NCBI GenBank assembly: GCA_022712835.1
Contig: JAFLJU010000656.1
Location: forward strand, 1-56,209
DNA: 56,209 nt
Direction of reading: 5' to 3'
Source: Desulfobacteraceae bacterium
GTDB taxonomy: Bacteria; Desulfobacterota; Desulfobacteria; Desulfobacterales; Desulfobacteraceae
Both the position numbers and the translations under genes were made by a program. Shown here piece after piece: positions 25,551-33,663 of this stretch. Below the pieces are notes generated by a model. It was not told the origin of the DNA and searched no databases. It worked only from the letters and a program-made list of their open reading frames with translations. Each line of letters opens with the position of its first letter. The first letter of the stretch is position 1.

Positions 25551-25778
25551 CTACTCTTTGGAGGAGGAGGAACGCTTCATGCGTTCCTTCAGTTTCGACA
25601 TGGCAGTACTGAAGAGCTCACCGATGTCGGTAATCTTGATATCAGACTCTTTGCAGAAGCGGTATATAACCGCTTCAGATTCCCGTGATAGGGCGATTGC
25701 TTCTTTTAAACTCATCTCAATATTGATGTCGATCACGTCATTGCCAGTTTCTATCTTGATTTGATATTTCATATTCAT
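25551..25778 (-). CDS. Small charged protein behind type A leader
   Basis: 75 aa: MNMKYQIKIETGNDVIDINI, then a helical middle (SLKEAIALSRESEAVIYRF) and a basic Ser/Lys tail (ERMKRSSSSKE). No family recognised. It starts at the same cassette as 31-357, sharing the leader and the first four codons (Met-Asn-Met-Lys), yet the proteins are unrelated. Composition is closer to the highly expressed genes. The strong terminator and leader imply an abundant mono-cistronic transcript. Confidence 0.75.
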   Translation of the reverse strand: MNMKYQIKIETGNDVIDINIEMSLKEAIALSRESEAVIYRFCKESDIKITDIGELFSTAMSKLKERMKRSSSSKE

Positions 25779-26099
25779 ACCCTCCTAAGGTACTTGTATG
25801 CGTTATCAGCCCAGTAGTTGTACTGGTAAGTTTACGCACTAACTCATCGTTCTTTTCAACCTAGGAACTAAAGACTAGGTACTACTTAGATACTAAGAAC
25901 CACTCTTAATATCCTATACTACTATCTTAATATATACCTGAAAGTTGTTGAGATGGCACTTCTACTGATACTTAAAAATAAGTACCTACCTAGCTAAGTT
26001 AGTTAATCATATAGGTTGCGTATAATACTCATATACTTTATTATATAGCTATAAGGCTATAACAATTAATACTTTATTACAACTAGGAGAGAATCCACA
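25779..26099 (-). promoter_or_regulatory. Type A leader and promoter (second copy)
   Basis: 25779-25945 repeats 358-525 closely: outer stem GTGCGT/ACGCAT, inner CCAGT/ACTGG, further stems CCTAG/CTAGG and ACTAAGA/TCTTAGT, core promoter at 25928-25942 (TTTCAGGTATATATTAA). A partial CTACCTACC terminator-type element follows at 25980-26005. The rest up to 26099 holds the RBS (TAGGAGAGA) for the plus-strand gene. Confidence 0.7.
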
Positions 26100-27005
26100 A
26101 TGCTGTTACCTGAATTGTCTACCAATTATGAACGAACTGAAGCTGAATTACTCACTGAATTAGATGCATTATTCATTAACTATGATAGGTGTAAAGAGTC
26201 TGTATCATTAGAGGGTTTAGTCAATGTAGCTAGTAGAATCTTAATCGCACTATCAGACTACTTGAGGAAAGTATTATCTAATATAGGTACTAACTTAACA
26301 TCATTCCTAAAAAACGTACGACGTAGTGAATTAGAAGGATACATCTCTAGTAATAAGACAGCTACTAAATTGACATATCGTGTAGATTACTCTAAGATCC
26401 GCACTGTCATGTGTCCTACGATACCATTCACGTTAGCACCTGAAGATCTTACCAGATACATGAATAAGGTAATGGTAGATTTCAACATGTTATCACGCTC
26501 TAAAGAGATGTTAACTAACTATACTTCATTTAATAAATGCATCAAATCAGATGATATGGAACATGCTGTCACTATACTTGATACATTGGATAATAACAAT
26601 ATGGTGGATATAGTATCTGAAGTATCCCATAAGATACAGGATATAGTGATAGTGAAATTACCTAATAAACTTACTAGATTTGGTACGATGTTTAACAGTA
26701 ATGTAGCGTTAAAGACATCAGTAGATACATGCTTGAAGAGTAGTGGTGAATTTAACGATGCAATATCATCTGAGAAGGTATTACGTAAACTATATAAGGT
26801 ACTAGATAATACATATAAGATACTATCTAATGTGGATATTAGTAAGGTAGATATCTCTAAATTAAAGAAGGTAGCTACTGTAGTAAGAGATACTGGTGAT
26901 TTGATTAATACTTATGGGATGAGCATTAAAGAGTTACATCATACTGAACATTGGTTAGTTGGCGTACTGGGATCAGTGAAATCAGCAGCATTGATTAAAA
27001 AGTAG
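26100..27005 (+). CDS. Helical protein, possibly internal virion protein
   Basis: 301 aa, nearly all predicted helical by eye, with an amphipathic segment 'LSDYLRKVLSNIGTNLTSFL' then a basic 'KNVRRSEL'. No enzymatic motif or signal peptide. RBS CTAGGAGAGAATCC. Helical proteins of this kind in jumbo phages are often head-internal. It is convergent with 27026-27358. Function unknown. Confidence 0.6.
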   Translation: MLLPELSTNYERTEAELLTELDALFINYDRCKESVSLEGLVNVASRILIALSDYLRKVLSNIGTNLTSFLKNVRRSELEGYISSNKTATKLTYRVDYSKIRTVMCPTIPFTLAPEDLTRYMNKVMVDFNMLSRSKEMLTNYTSFNKCIKSDDMEHAVTILDTLDNNNMVDIVSEVSHKIQDIVIVKLPNKLTRFGTMFNSNVALKTSVDTCLKSSGEFNDAISSEKVLRKLYKVLDNTYKILSNVDISKVDISKLKKVATVVRDTGDLINTYGMSIKELHHTEHWLVGVLGSVKSAALIKK

Positions 27006-27025
27006 TATCATATGAGGACAGGTGA

Positions 27026-27358
27026 TTAGATACGTAGACTACAGTACCCGATGATATTACCTAGTCTATTACGCACTGGTTCATTTGGTGTTACTAGATC
27101 ATCTCTTTCTGGATACTTATCTTTCACAGAAGCATCGACTATATACACTATACCAGCTACAGTATTTGGTAAGCCTTCAGGTTCACCAAATACTGTAGCT
27201 GTCAGTGGTATAGGAATATTACCAGAATATACAACATCCATACGACTAGTGGTACTGACTAATCTTACTGTATTACCTGATGGTTTGAGCTTAGTTATTA
27301 CCATGCTATCTGAATTCAATATACTGATTACATATGGTGTCATGTTGATTACCTGCAT
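27026..27358 (-). CDS. Small conserved phage protein, paralogue of 31-357
   Basis: 110 aa with the same order of motifs as 31-357 (opening NMTPYVISILN, KPSGN, IPIPLTATVFGEPEGLPN, GIVYIVDASV, ERDDLVTPNEP, GNIIGYC). Unlike its paralogue it lacks the MNMK cassette and type A leader and uses a GAGGATAGTATA RBS. Function unknown; single-domain size. Confidence 0.75.
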   Translation of the reverse strand: MQVINMTPYVISILNSDSMVITKLKPSGNTVRLVSTTSRMDVVYSGNIPIPLTATVFGEPEGLPNTVAGIVYIVDASVKDKYPERDDLVTPNEPVRNRLGNIIGYCSLRI

Positions 27359-27405
27359 TATACTATCCTCTAATATAGTTGTAATTTATACTACAAATGA
27401 TTTAT

Positions 27406-27438
27406 ACCCACCTACGCATGTCATATGCGTAGGTGGGT
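27406..27438 (-). terminator. Terminator-like hairpin
   Basis: ACCCACCTACGCAT / ATGCGTAGGTGGGT after 27451-28044. Confidence 0.75.
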
Positions 27439-27450
27439 GATTGACATTTA

Positions 27451-28044
27451 TCAAGATGTCATATTAACTTCTAACTCACTATTCACGAAACATTTATCCT
27501 TAACGTAACGTGGATGATGTGTTTTATTCACTAGTCGGTATTCTTGACAATCATTATAATGTTCACATGTATATCTGAACCCATAGACTCTAGCACAGTG
27601 ATTAGTTCGATCGAATTTTACATCTCGTATCACCTGGTAATTCGACGTATGAGATACGTATTCGATTCCGAACTCAGATAAGCATCGTTTGAATTGAACA
27701 TGATTTACTGGTAACCAGATAGCTTCACTATCTTCACCATAATCATCGATACGTTTTAGTAGTATCACACGGTCGATTACATAATGATGCTTATCTATTA
27801 TCTCAGATAGAGATAGTTCACCATTGGTAGTATTATATATGATGATATCTTCTTTATTACCCTGAGATCTCTTCCACTGTCGTAATTTAGCTTCAGTGTT
27901 ACATCCTGAACTATATAGCTTTTGTAGATACTTCTTAGTGATTGATAATTTACTAGCTACTTCACTAGATGATAATAATTCATCATCCCAAACAATCGCT
28001 CCGACCTTACCTACATTATCAATCGTAGTGTCATCTGTCATCAT
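27451..28044 (-). CDS. Possible DNA-binding protein with helix-turn-helix segments
   Basis: 197 aa. 'LLSSSEVASKLSITKKYLQK' looks like a helix-turn-helix, and 'GELSLSEIIDKHHYVIDRVI' followed by LLKRI reads like a second one of the NUMOD type. The C-terminal part has paired Cys/His (CARVYGFRYTCEHYNDC) that could bind zinc. A regulator or a relic of a homing-endonuclease DNA-binding module would fit. No nuclease core is seen. RBS GGAGGATATCATA with two successive ATGs. It carries its own hairpin leader and promoter. Confidence 0.6.
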   Translation of the reverse strand: MMTDDTTIDNVGKVGAIVWDDELLSSSEVASKLSITKKYLQKLYSSGCNTEAKLRQWKRSQGNKEDIIIYNTTNGELSLSEIIDKHHYVIDRVILLKRIDDYGEDSEAIWLPVNHVQFKRCLSEFGIEYVSHTSNYQVIRDVKFDRTNHCARVYGFRYTCEHYNDCQEYRLVNKTHHPRYVKDKCFVNSELEVNMTS

Positions 28045-28282
28045 TATGATATCCTCCGTGTATTTGACGTTTATCTGATATGCTTATCTCATCGAAGATC
28101 AGGTAGTATATCAAAGTAGTATCTGATATACTTACTAATCGAAGATCAGTAGAGATGCATCAAGTATTATATGATACCTTCTACTATGATGATATATACC
28201 TCAAATAGTAAGCTACTAATAGATCACACTATTATGAGTAGTAGATACTTATTGCTCATGCTGAGAGTGCATAAAAAATAAT
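28045..28282 (-). promoter_or_regulatory. Hairpin leader, promoter and upstream block for 27451-28044
   Basis: Two palindromic units (28086-28132, 28137-28186), core promoter at 28189-28204 (TTTGAGGTATATATCATCA) and the upstream block at 28226-28270 (CACTCTCAGCATGAGCAATA in gene direction, closing with ACTCATAATAGTGTG). Confidence 0.7.
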
Positions 28283-28319
28283 ACATCATAGCATACCCGT
28301 AATAGGTATGCTATGATGT
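28283..28319 (-). terminator. Terminator-like hairpin (ATAGCATACC family)
   Basis: ACATCATAGCATACC / GGTATGCTATGATGT followed by ATTATTTTTTATG in gene direction, after 28339-29475. Confidence 0.75.
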
Positions 28320-28338
28320 ATATTTAGATCACATCCAA

Positions 28339-29475
28339 CTACTGTATCTTATTAACTAGCATATTAAGATTAGGATCAAATTTGACTACTGATGCATCGA
28401 AACTACCAGATCCTTCTGAAACAGTACGTCCAACACAGATAATATTATCATTATCATCAGTAACTACTTCATAGAACCTATCAATAATTGCATCATTATG
28501 TAATTTCTTAGTAATTATGTCAAGGTTAGGATCGAACTTGACTACTAATGTGTCATGGTTACCAGTTCCTGACGTACTACCTGAAGCAGTACGTCCAACA
28601 CATATGATATTATCATTAGAGTCTATAGCTACTCCATTGAACCAATCAATACCATCATATATCTTCTTAGTCAATATGTTAAGGTTAGTATCGAACTTGA
28701 CTACTAGTGCTTCATCAGAATCAGTTTCTTCTGAGACAGTCCATCCAATACATATGATATTATCATTAGAGTCAGTAGCTACTGTATAAAATGCATCAGC
28801 ACCACTACCATCATATATTTTCTTAGCAATTATGTCAAGGTTAGGATCGTACTTGACTACTAGAGCAACATCAGAATCAGCTCCTTCTGTTTGAGTACGT
28901 CCAGCACATATGATATTACCATTAGAGTCAGTAGCTACTTCATAGAATCGGTAATTACCAGCTCCATCATATATCCTCTTAGCTAGTATGTTAAGGTCAT
29001 TATCAAACTTTACTACTAGTGCATCATAATCACCAGATCCTTCTGAAACAGTACGTCCAACACATATGATATTATCATTATCATCAGTAACTACTTCATA
29101 GAACCTATCAATACCACTACCACCGTATACTTTCTTAGCAATTATGTCAAGGTTAGGATCGAACTTGACTACTAGTGCTTCATCAATACCACTATCTTCA
29201 CTATAAGTATTCCCAACACATATGATGTTGTTATTGGAATCTATAACTACCCCACTGAACTCATCCAAATTAATACCACCATATATTTTCCTAGCTAGTA
29301 CATTAAGATTAGTATCATACTTGACTACTAATGCATCATCACCACCAGCTCCTTCTGTTTTGATAACGCCAACACATATGGTATTACCACTAGAGTCAGT
29401 AGCTACTGCGTAGAACTCATCAAAATCACATCCATCATTACCATCGATATTCATTACTTCATTACTCACTTTCAT
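28339..29475 (-). CDS. Seven-bladed beta-propeller repeat protein
   Basis: 378 aa, isolated from the main propeller cluster. Seven repeat cores: TDSSGNTICVGVI, IDSNNNIICVGNT, TDDNDNIICVGRT, TDSNGNIICAGRT, TDSNDNIICIGWT, IDSNDNIICVGRT, TDDNDNIICVGRT. Blades three and seven share the identical core TDDNDNIICVGRTVSEGSG, suggesting internal gene conversion. All blades use the FDxNLxIIAKK strand type; the SGSDLSIL type seen in other paralogues is absent. Start MKVSNEVMNIDGNDG with RBS TTAGGAGGG; it lacks the extra Met-Asn of the cassette. No signal peptide. Confidence 0.85.
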   Translation of the reverse strand: MKVSNEVMNIDGNDGCDFDEFYAVATDSSGNTICVGVIKTEGAGGDDALVVKYDTNLNVLARKIYGGINLDEFSGVVIDSNNNIICVGNTYSEDSGIDEALVVKFDPNLDIIAKKVYGGSGIDRFYEVVTDDNDNIICVGRTVSEGSGDYDALVVKFDNDLNILAKRIYDGAGNYRFYEVATDSNGNIICAGRTQTEGADSDVALVVKYDPNLDIIAKKIYDGSGADAFYTVATDSNDNIICIGWTVSEETDSDEALVVKFDTNLNILTKKIYDGIDWFNGVAIDSNDNIICVGRTASGSTSGTGNHDTLVVKFDPNLDIITKKLHNDAIIDRFYEVVTDDNDNIICVGRTVSEGSGSFDASVVKFDPNLNMLVNKIQ

Positions 29476-29880
29476 AACTTACCCTCCTAAGGCTATCATG
29501 TCAGATATCTGACTTTTAGTGTACGTATAGATTAATCTATACGTTATCTCATCTAAGATCAGTAAGTACATCTGGTTATATCTGATACCTTCTACTAATC
29601 GCTAGATCAGTGGGAGGTATCAAGTATTATCTGATATCTTCTACTAATCAAAGATCAGTGGGAGGTATCAAGTATTATCTGATACCTTCTACTATAGTGA
29701 TATATACCTGAAATAGTGACTGATTTAGATTACTACTATATATACTAGCATAATATTATTACACAGTTTCAATAGTAGATAGTATCTGAAATAATAAGCT
29801 ACTAATAGATCATCTATCTCAAAATCCCAGGATATTTCAGATAAGATAATAAGTAACTCAAATACACCATTTTCACCCAC
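29476..29880 (-). promoter_or_regulatory. Type B leader, triple hairpin and promoter for 28339-29475
   Basis: Type B leader (29483-29550), then three palindromic transcript units (29560-29603, 29606-29650, 29652-29696), core promoter at 29699-29714 (TTTCAGGTATATATCACTA). The block 29567-29790 is repeated nearly unchanged at 42368-42595 upstream of another gene. A further ~90 bp (29791-29880) is AT-rich with no clear signal. Confidence 0.7.
29567..29790. repeat. ~220-bp promoter/leader duplication, copy 1
   Basis: Near-identical to 42368-42595 through the hairpin units, promoter and about 75 bp beyond it (TTTAGATTACTACTATATAT and onward). Confidence 0.88.
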
Positions 29881-29990
29881 TATAGAACCGTACGTAGTAA
29901 ATCCAAATATGCCCAAATATGACCTTCACGTAGGGATATACGTGGAAGCTCTTTTTAGCCTATTTTCAAATCACTACATGCGGTTCTATA
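29881..29990. repeat. 110-bp imperfect palindrome with 10-bp terminal inverted repeats
   Basis: Begins TATAGAACCG and ends CGGTTCTATA. The arms also pair further in (GTAGT/ACTAC) and at the centre (CTTCACGTA / TACGTGGAAG around GGGA). It contains CACGTAGGGATATAC (29927-29941), also present in the long repeats at 3582 and 56022. MITE-like in shape, with no ORF. The sequence beyond it (29995-30030) includes GCATATTTGCTATATTCG, the complement of part of the long repeat. Confidence 0.75.
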
Positions 29991-30089
29991 ACGATTTGAG
30001 TTTCAAAGTGCATATTTGCTATATTCGAGTATCACTACCATCACTAGTATAAGGCGTAAGCTGTATCTATCAATCAAGTACACTAAGAC

Positions 30090-30124
30090 CTCCATAGCAT
30101 ACCCATGATAGGTATGCTATGGAG
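30090..30124 (-). terminator. Terminator-like hairpin after the capsid gene
   Basis: CTCCATAGCATACC / GGTATGCTATGGAG with a seven-base loop, 25 nt past the stop of 30149-32338. Confidence 0.75.
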
Positions 30125-30148
30125 TTTAGTATCTACTACATGTACTAC

Positions 30149-32338
30149 TTATGCACCGAGTCCGCCATTACCTTCAAATACAGCAGACAGTCCAGTGACA
30201 GTCAACATAGCTGCCATAGGTGTGAGTACGATAGGCATCTCACGAGTACTAGCGATGAGCTGATTGTAAATAGCTCCATCTACACTAGGAGTAGCTTGAG
30301 CTACAAATGAACCACGTACTGCATTGCAAGCAAAGTTCAGAGTACTACGAGGATTATTAGGACGTACTGGTACCATGATGATACGATCAGTCATGTACTC
30401 AAATGTAGTGGTAAAGATATTCAACACTACACCATTAGGAAGAGTTCTACGGAATTCTACCTGACCATCATTGACTGCATCTGCTGAAGTATCTCTCAAG
30501 TGATCATGATAATGAGGAACTGTCAAGAGTGCATCTTTGATAAATCCTGAGGTGAGTACATTGAATACTACTTTCTCACCAGTACCAAGCTCTTGTTGAT
30601 AAAAAGACTCATTCATCAAACGTGTTACTACTTCCAGCATGATTTTCTCAGTATAAGAACGGACATCACCAAGACGATCTGACTCTTTGATAGTTACACT
30701 ATTTGTCACATCGATATTACCCTGATATACATAAGGGCGAATACGTTGTCCACTAACATAAGAGTTAGCAATAGATTTAGAGTAATGGATATCGAGAGCA
30801 GCTTCTGCTGTGATTTTGTCTTTGATCTCACTGATACCATTCATGATGATATTGATACCACGATCATCGATTCCGATACCCTGGAGTTTAGCAAGACCAT
30901 CGATTACTACTTCTGGACGAGTCTGATTCAGAGAATACTGTACTACTGTATTAGCTGATCCTTTGATCTCGTAACCATATTGTTTAGAGAGGATACGGAG
31001 AGCTTTAGTTGTCTTACGTACATTCTCTTCTGAGAAATTAGCTGCTACTTCATAAGCTGCAAGCTCGATAGTGAGAGTGTCGAACAGGGTCTGATCAGCA
31101 CTGATTACAGCATTACCAGATACAGTAGAAAGTTCAACAGAGATGATACCGTGAACGATCAAGTTAGAAGTCCTAAGGTTGATGCTACCAGATACGTTGT
31201 ATGATACTTTGATTACTGCATCTGCACTGAAGCCATCAAGGATTGTAGATACTGTACCATCCATGATAGTAGTAACATCTTTGAGACCAGTTACACCAGT
31301 GAGATTAGCTGAACGATCAGCTGAATCATTATTATTGAGGCTCATTACCAAACGAGCTCCTGATTCTGTCATAGTGTTAACTGGAACCATCTCAGTAACG
31401 CTACCATCACCCACTGTAATGTAGAGAGATTTGATACGTACATCATCACCTACAAGATCTGTGTAATCGACATGATTGTACCCATAGGTACCAGCATCGA
31501 GAGAGTAATCGAACATGTTGAGTTCAGTACCAATTTTAACAATATTCTCATCGATCAGTTTATTAGGAGTAGTATCATTAGCTGTACGCAAAACGATAGG
31601 CTTAGGATCGATATTCGCTGGTGATGGATCTCTGTACAGGTCAACGAATGGAGTCTGATGATCACCTTCACGTACTGAACTATTATTATCACGAGACTTG
31701 GTGAGGTCATATGTCTCAAGATGATCTACTTTGAAAGTCATGATGTTCGAAGTAGTGGGGACTGTTGGAAGCAGACGTTGAATAACTGAACGGTGAAACC
31801 TAAGGATACTTACAGTGATAGCTACTTTAGCATCAGTGATAGTATTATTAGTAGTGGCACCAAATGCTTCAATGGCTGCTTTTGGGTCCATGTACATATT
31901 GTCAACTACTTTAGGATCATAGATTGTATCGAGATCCCTCATCTCAAATTCACCATGAGAAGCGGAAGGTGAAGAAGATGCGAAGTGAGTCTGAAGGTCA
32001 TAGTTATTAGTGTAGTTATGAATACACAGTCCTACTGATTCAACAGCAGCACGCATATCTACTTCACTGATACCACAAGATGCGCAAAGTGTCTGGATAT
32101 CTTCAGGACCGATATCAGTAAGAGCTACCTGAGGATTAAAGTTGCTGATAGCAGTATTGAATGACTCAAGTGAAGCCATCTGATCGCCAGCAAGATTAGT
32201 CTGAACGAGGAACTCTTTCACATGACCATATACGCCACCGATCACATGTACTTCATTATGATTCATATTATCTGGAGTAGCTTGGAGATCAAGAGATTCG
32301 CAGCTACCAATAAATTCTTCAAAGTTAATATTGCTCAT
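30149..32338 (-). CDS. Major capsid protein
   Basis: 729 aa, close to the ~750-aa capsid proteins of phiKZ-group phages. Codon use differs from most of the window in a way that suggests heavy expression. The C-terminal third reads as a capsid fold: 'RTLPNGVVLNIFTTTFEYMT', 'DRIIMVPVRPNNPRSTLNFA', 'MPIVLTPMAAMLTVTGLSAV'. The N-terminal ~150 aa (up to 'FASSSPSASHGEFEMRDLD') is a likely propeptide removed by the prohead protease encoded at 48656-49492 (inference; the site is not determined). RBS AAAGGAAATTACCC, the same arrangement as the gene just upstream (32351-33559). Confidence 0.8.
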   Translation of the reverse strand: MSNINFEEFIGSCESLDLQATPDNMNHNEVHVIGGVYGHVKEFLVQTNLAGDQMASLESFNTAISNFNPQVALTDIGPEDIQTLCASCGISEVDMRAAVESVGLCIHNYTNNYDLQTHFASSSPSASHGEFEMRDLDTIYDPKVVDNMYMDPKAAIEAFGATTNNTITDAKVAITVSILRFHRSVIQRLLPTVPTTSNIMTFKVDHLETYDLTKSRDNNSSVREGDHQTPFVDLYRDPSPANIDPKPIVLRTANDTTPNKLIDENIVKIGTELNMFDYSLDAGTYGYNHVDYTDLVGDDVRIKSLYITVGDGSVTEMVPVNTMTESGARLVMSLNNNDSADRSANLTGVTGLKDVTTIMDGTVSTILDGFSADAVIKVSYNVSGSINLRTSNLIVHGIISVELSTVSGNAVISADQTLFDTLTIELAAYEVAANFSEENVRKTTKALRILSKQYGYEIKGSANTVVQYSLNQTRPEVVIDGLAKLQGIGIDDRGINIIMNGISEIKDKITAEAALDIHYSKSIANSYVSGQRIRPYVYQGNIDVTNSVTIKESDRLGDVRSYTEKIMLEVVTRLMNESFYQQELGTGEKVVFNVLTSGFIKDALLTVPHYHDHLRDTSADAVNDGQVEFRRTLPNGVVLNIFTTTFEYMTDRIIMVPVRPNNPRSTLNFACNAVRGSFVAQATPSVDGAIYNQLIASTREMPIVLTPMAAMLTVTGLSAVFEGNGGLGA

Positions 32339-32350
32339 GGGTAATTTCCT

Positions 32351-33559
32351 TTATTTTATTTTCAAATTAGTTAAGAATCGTTCCGTCTCTTTAACGCTCA
32401 CTAGGAATATATACTGACTCTTCCATATGGTTGCTGCCGAAACTACTTCAGCGGTATAATCAGTACCAGCTATTACTTTATCAAGTATATTTACTACGTA
32501 CATCTTGTACATTAGATCATCGAGTGTCTCATCTTTAGCTAGTTCTAAATCTAAACCTAAGAGACTTTTCTTACTATCGTGTGTATTATCGTTATCGCCC
32601 TCTTCATCAGTTTTGGAAGCACTAGGAGGAGGCGTATTTGCTGGATCATCCCCACTATCATCGTCGGGATCTGCTTGATCGTCTTGTGGATTATCAGTAG
32701 TATCTTCATCGGGATTATCTCCACTATCATCGTCGGGATCTACTTGATCTTCATCTGGATTATCAGTAGTATCATCATCTAGTTCTTCGAAAGTACCTAT
32801 CGTCTTTACAAAACTATCTGATTTGACATTATGTAATATCTCCTCTAATGTGATTACGTTATTATTATTGATACTGAGGTATTCTAATATTTGTTCAGTA
32901 TCTACTACTGCATATCTGGTAAGATATACATATCGTCTTACAACTTGACTACTTAAATATTCTGATAGAGATACACTACCTATACATGGTGGAGATGATA
33001 TCGCTACTAGACTACATAGATCTATCAGATGAGTATGTGTTACTATTTCACCAGGGATGATGATCTTAGCATATATTGAATTATATGATGAGTTAGTAGT
33101 CATAGAATATTCAGTAGTAAATAATGTGCGATTACAGTGATTGATACCTAATTCATCTTTAGGTGTGATATGTATCCTTGGTAAAACTATATTAGTATCT
33201 GAGTAATCTAGTACTCCTACTATAGCTAATGTACTCTTCAGGTATTTGATGATAGGATTGACAATTATCGATAGTGTTGGTTCTGACATATGTACTAATG
33301 ATTCTAAGTTAGCTAGATCTGTATATCTACTTAATGTATTAGTAGTAACATTCTGATATACTCTATCTAAGTTATCGAATACGTGCTTCTCTAACTTAGT
33401 TAAATTAGATGACCTCAATGTGATTCTAGTAGTCTTCACTAGATTATGAGCTGCATTAGATATATGTGATGTATCATCTCTAGTAGCTTTACGTAGATAA
33501 ATAGCATCTACATATTTAGCTATCAGACGCATTATATTTATTCTATTATCAGTCACCAC
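32351..33559 (-). CDS. Acidic-repeat protein preceding the capsid gene
   Basis: 402 aa, starting at GTG (33559) because GAGGAAACTACCC precedes it exactly as AAGGAAATTACCC precedes the capsid ATG. Residues 1-255 are globular; residues ~259-326 form an Asp/Glu-rich, Pro-containing low-complexity linker with repeats of 'DTTDNPDEDQVDPDDDSGD' type; the last ~75 aa are globular again ('LDDLMYKMYVVNILDKVIAG'). It is co-transcribed with the capsid gene (12-bp gap). A scaffold/core or capsid-associated role is inferred from position. Linker length probably varies by slippage. Confidence 0.7.
   Translation of the reverse strand: MVTDNRINIMRLIAKYVDAIYLRKATRDDTSHISNAAHNLVKTTRITLRSSNLTKLEKHVFDNLDRVYQNVTTNTLSRYTDLANLESLVHMSEPTLSIIVNPIIKYLKSTLAIVGVLDYSDTNIVLPRIHITPKDELGINHCNRTLFTTEYSMTTNSSYNSIYAKIIIPGEIVTHTHLIDLCSLVAISSPPCIGSVSLSEYLSSQVVRRYVYLTRYAVVDTEQILEYLSINNNNVITLEEILHNVKSDSFVKTIGTFEELDDDTTDNPDEDQVDPDDDSGDNPDEDTTDNPQDDQADPDDDSGDDPANTPPPSASKTDEEGDNDNTHDSKKSLLGLDLELAKDETLDDLMYKMYVVNILDKVIAGTDYTAEVVSAATIWKSQYIFLVSVKETERFLTNLKIK
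32582..32785 (-). repeat. Asp/Glu-coding tandem repeat
   Basis: Units such as CCACTATCATCGTCGGGATC recur with GGATTATCAGTAGTATC, coding for acidic linker repeats. Confidence 0.8.
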
Positions 33560-33663
33560 GGGTAGTTTCCTCTCATTAGAGCTGGTAGTTAAAGTGAATA
33601 CATTTAGACAATAATCTAGGTATATTCACATACACATTAATCTATTATTTTTGGAGAATTATT

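Noticed and set aside
29560..29700. Tandem hairpin units as a CRISPR array
   Set aside because: Units are contiguous palindromes with no unique spacers of constant length and no cas genes.
29725..29916. 63-aa hydrophobic ORF on the minus strand in the gap before the capsid gene
   Set aside because: No RBS, and it runs through the promoter flank and the palindromic element.
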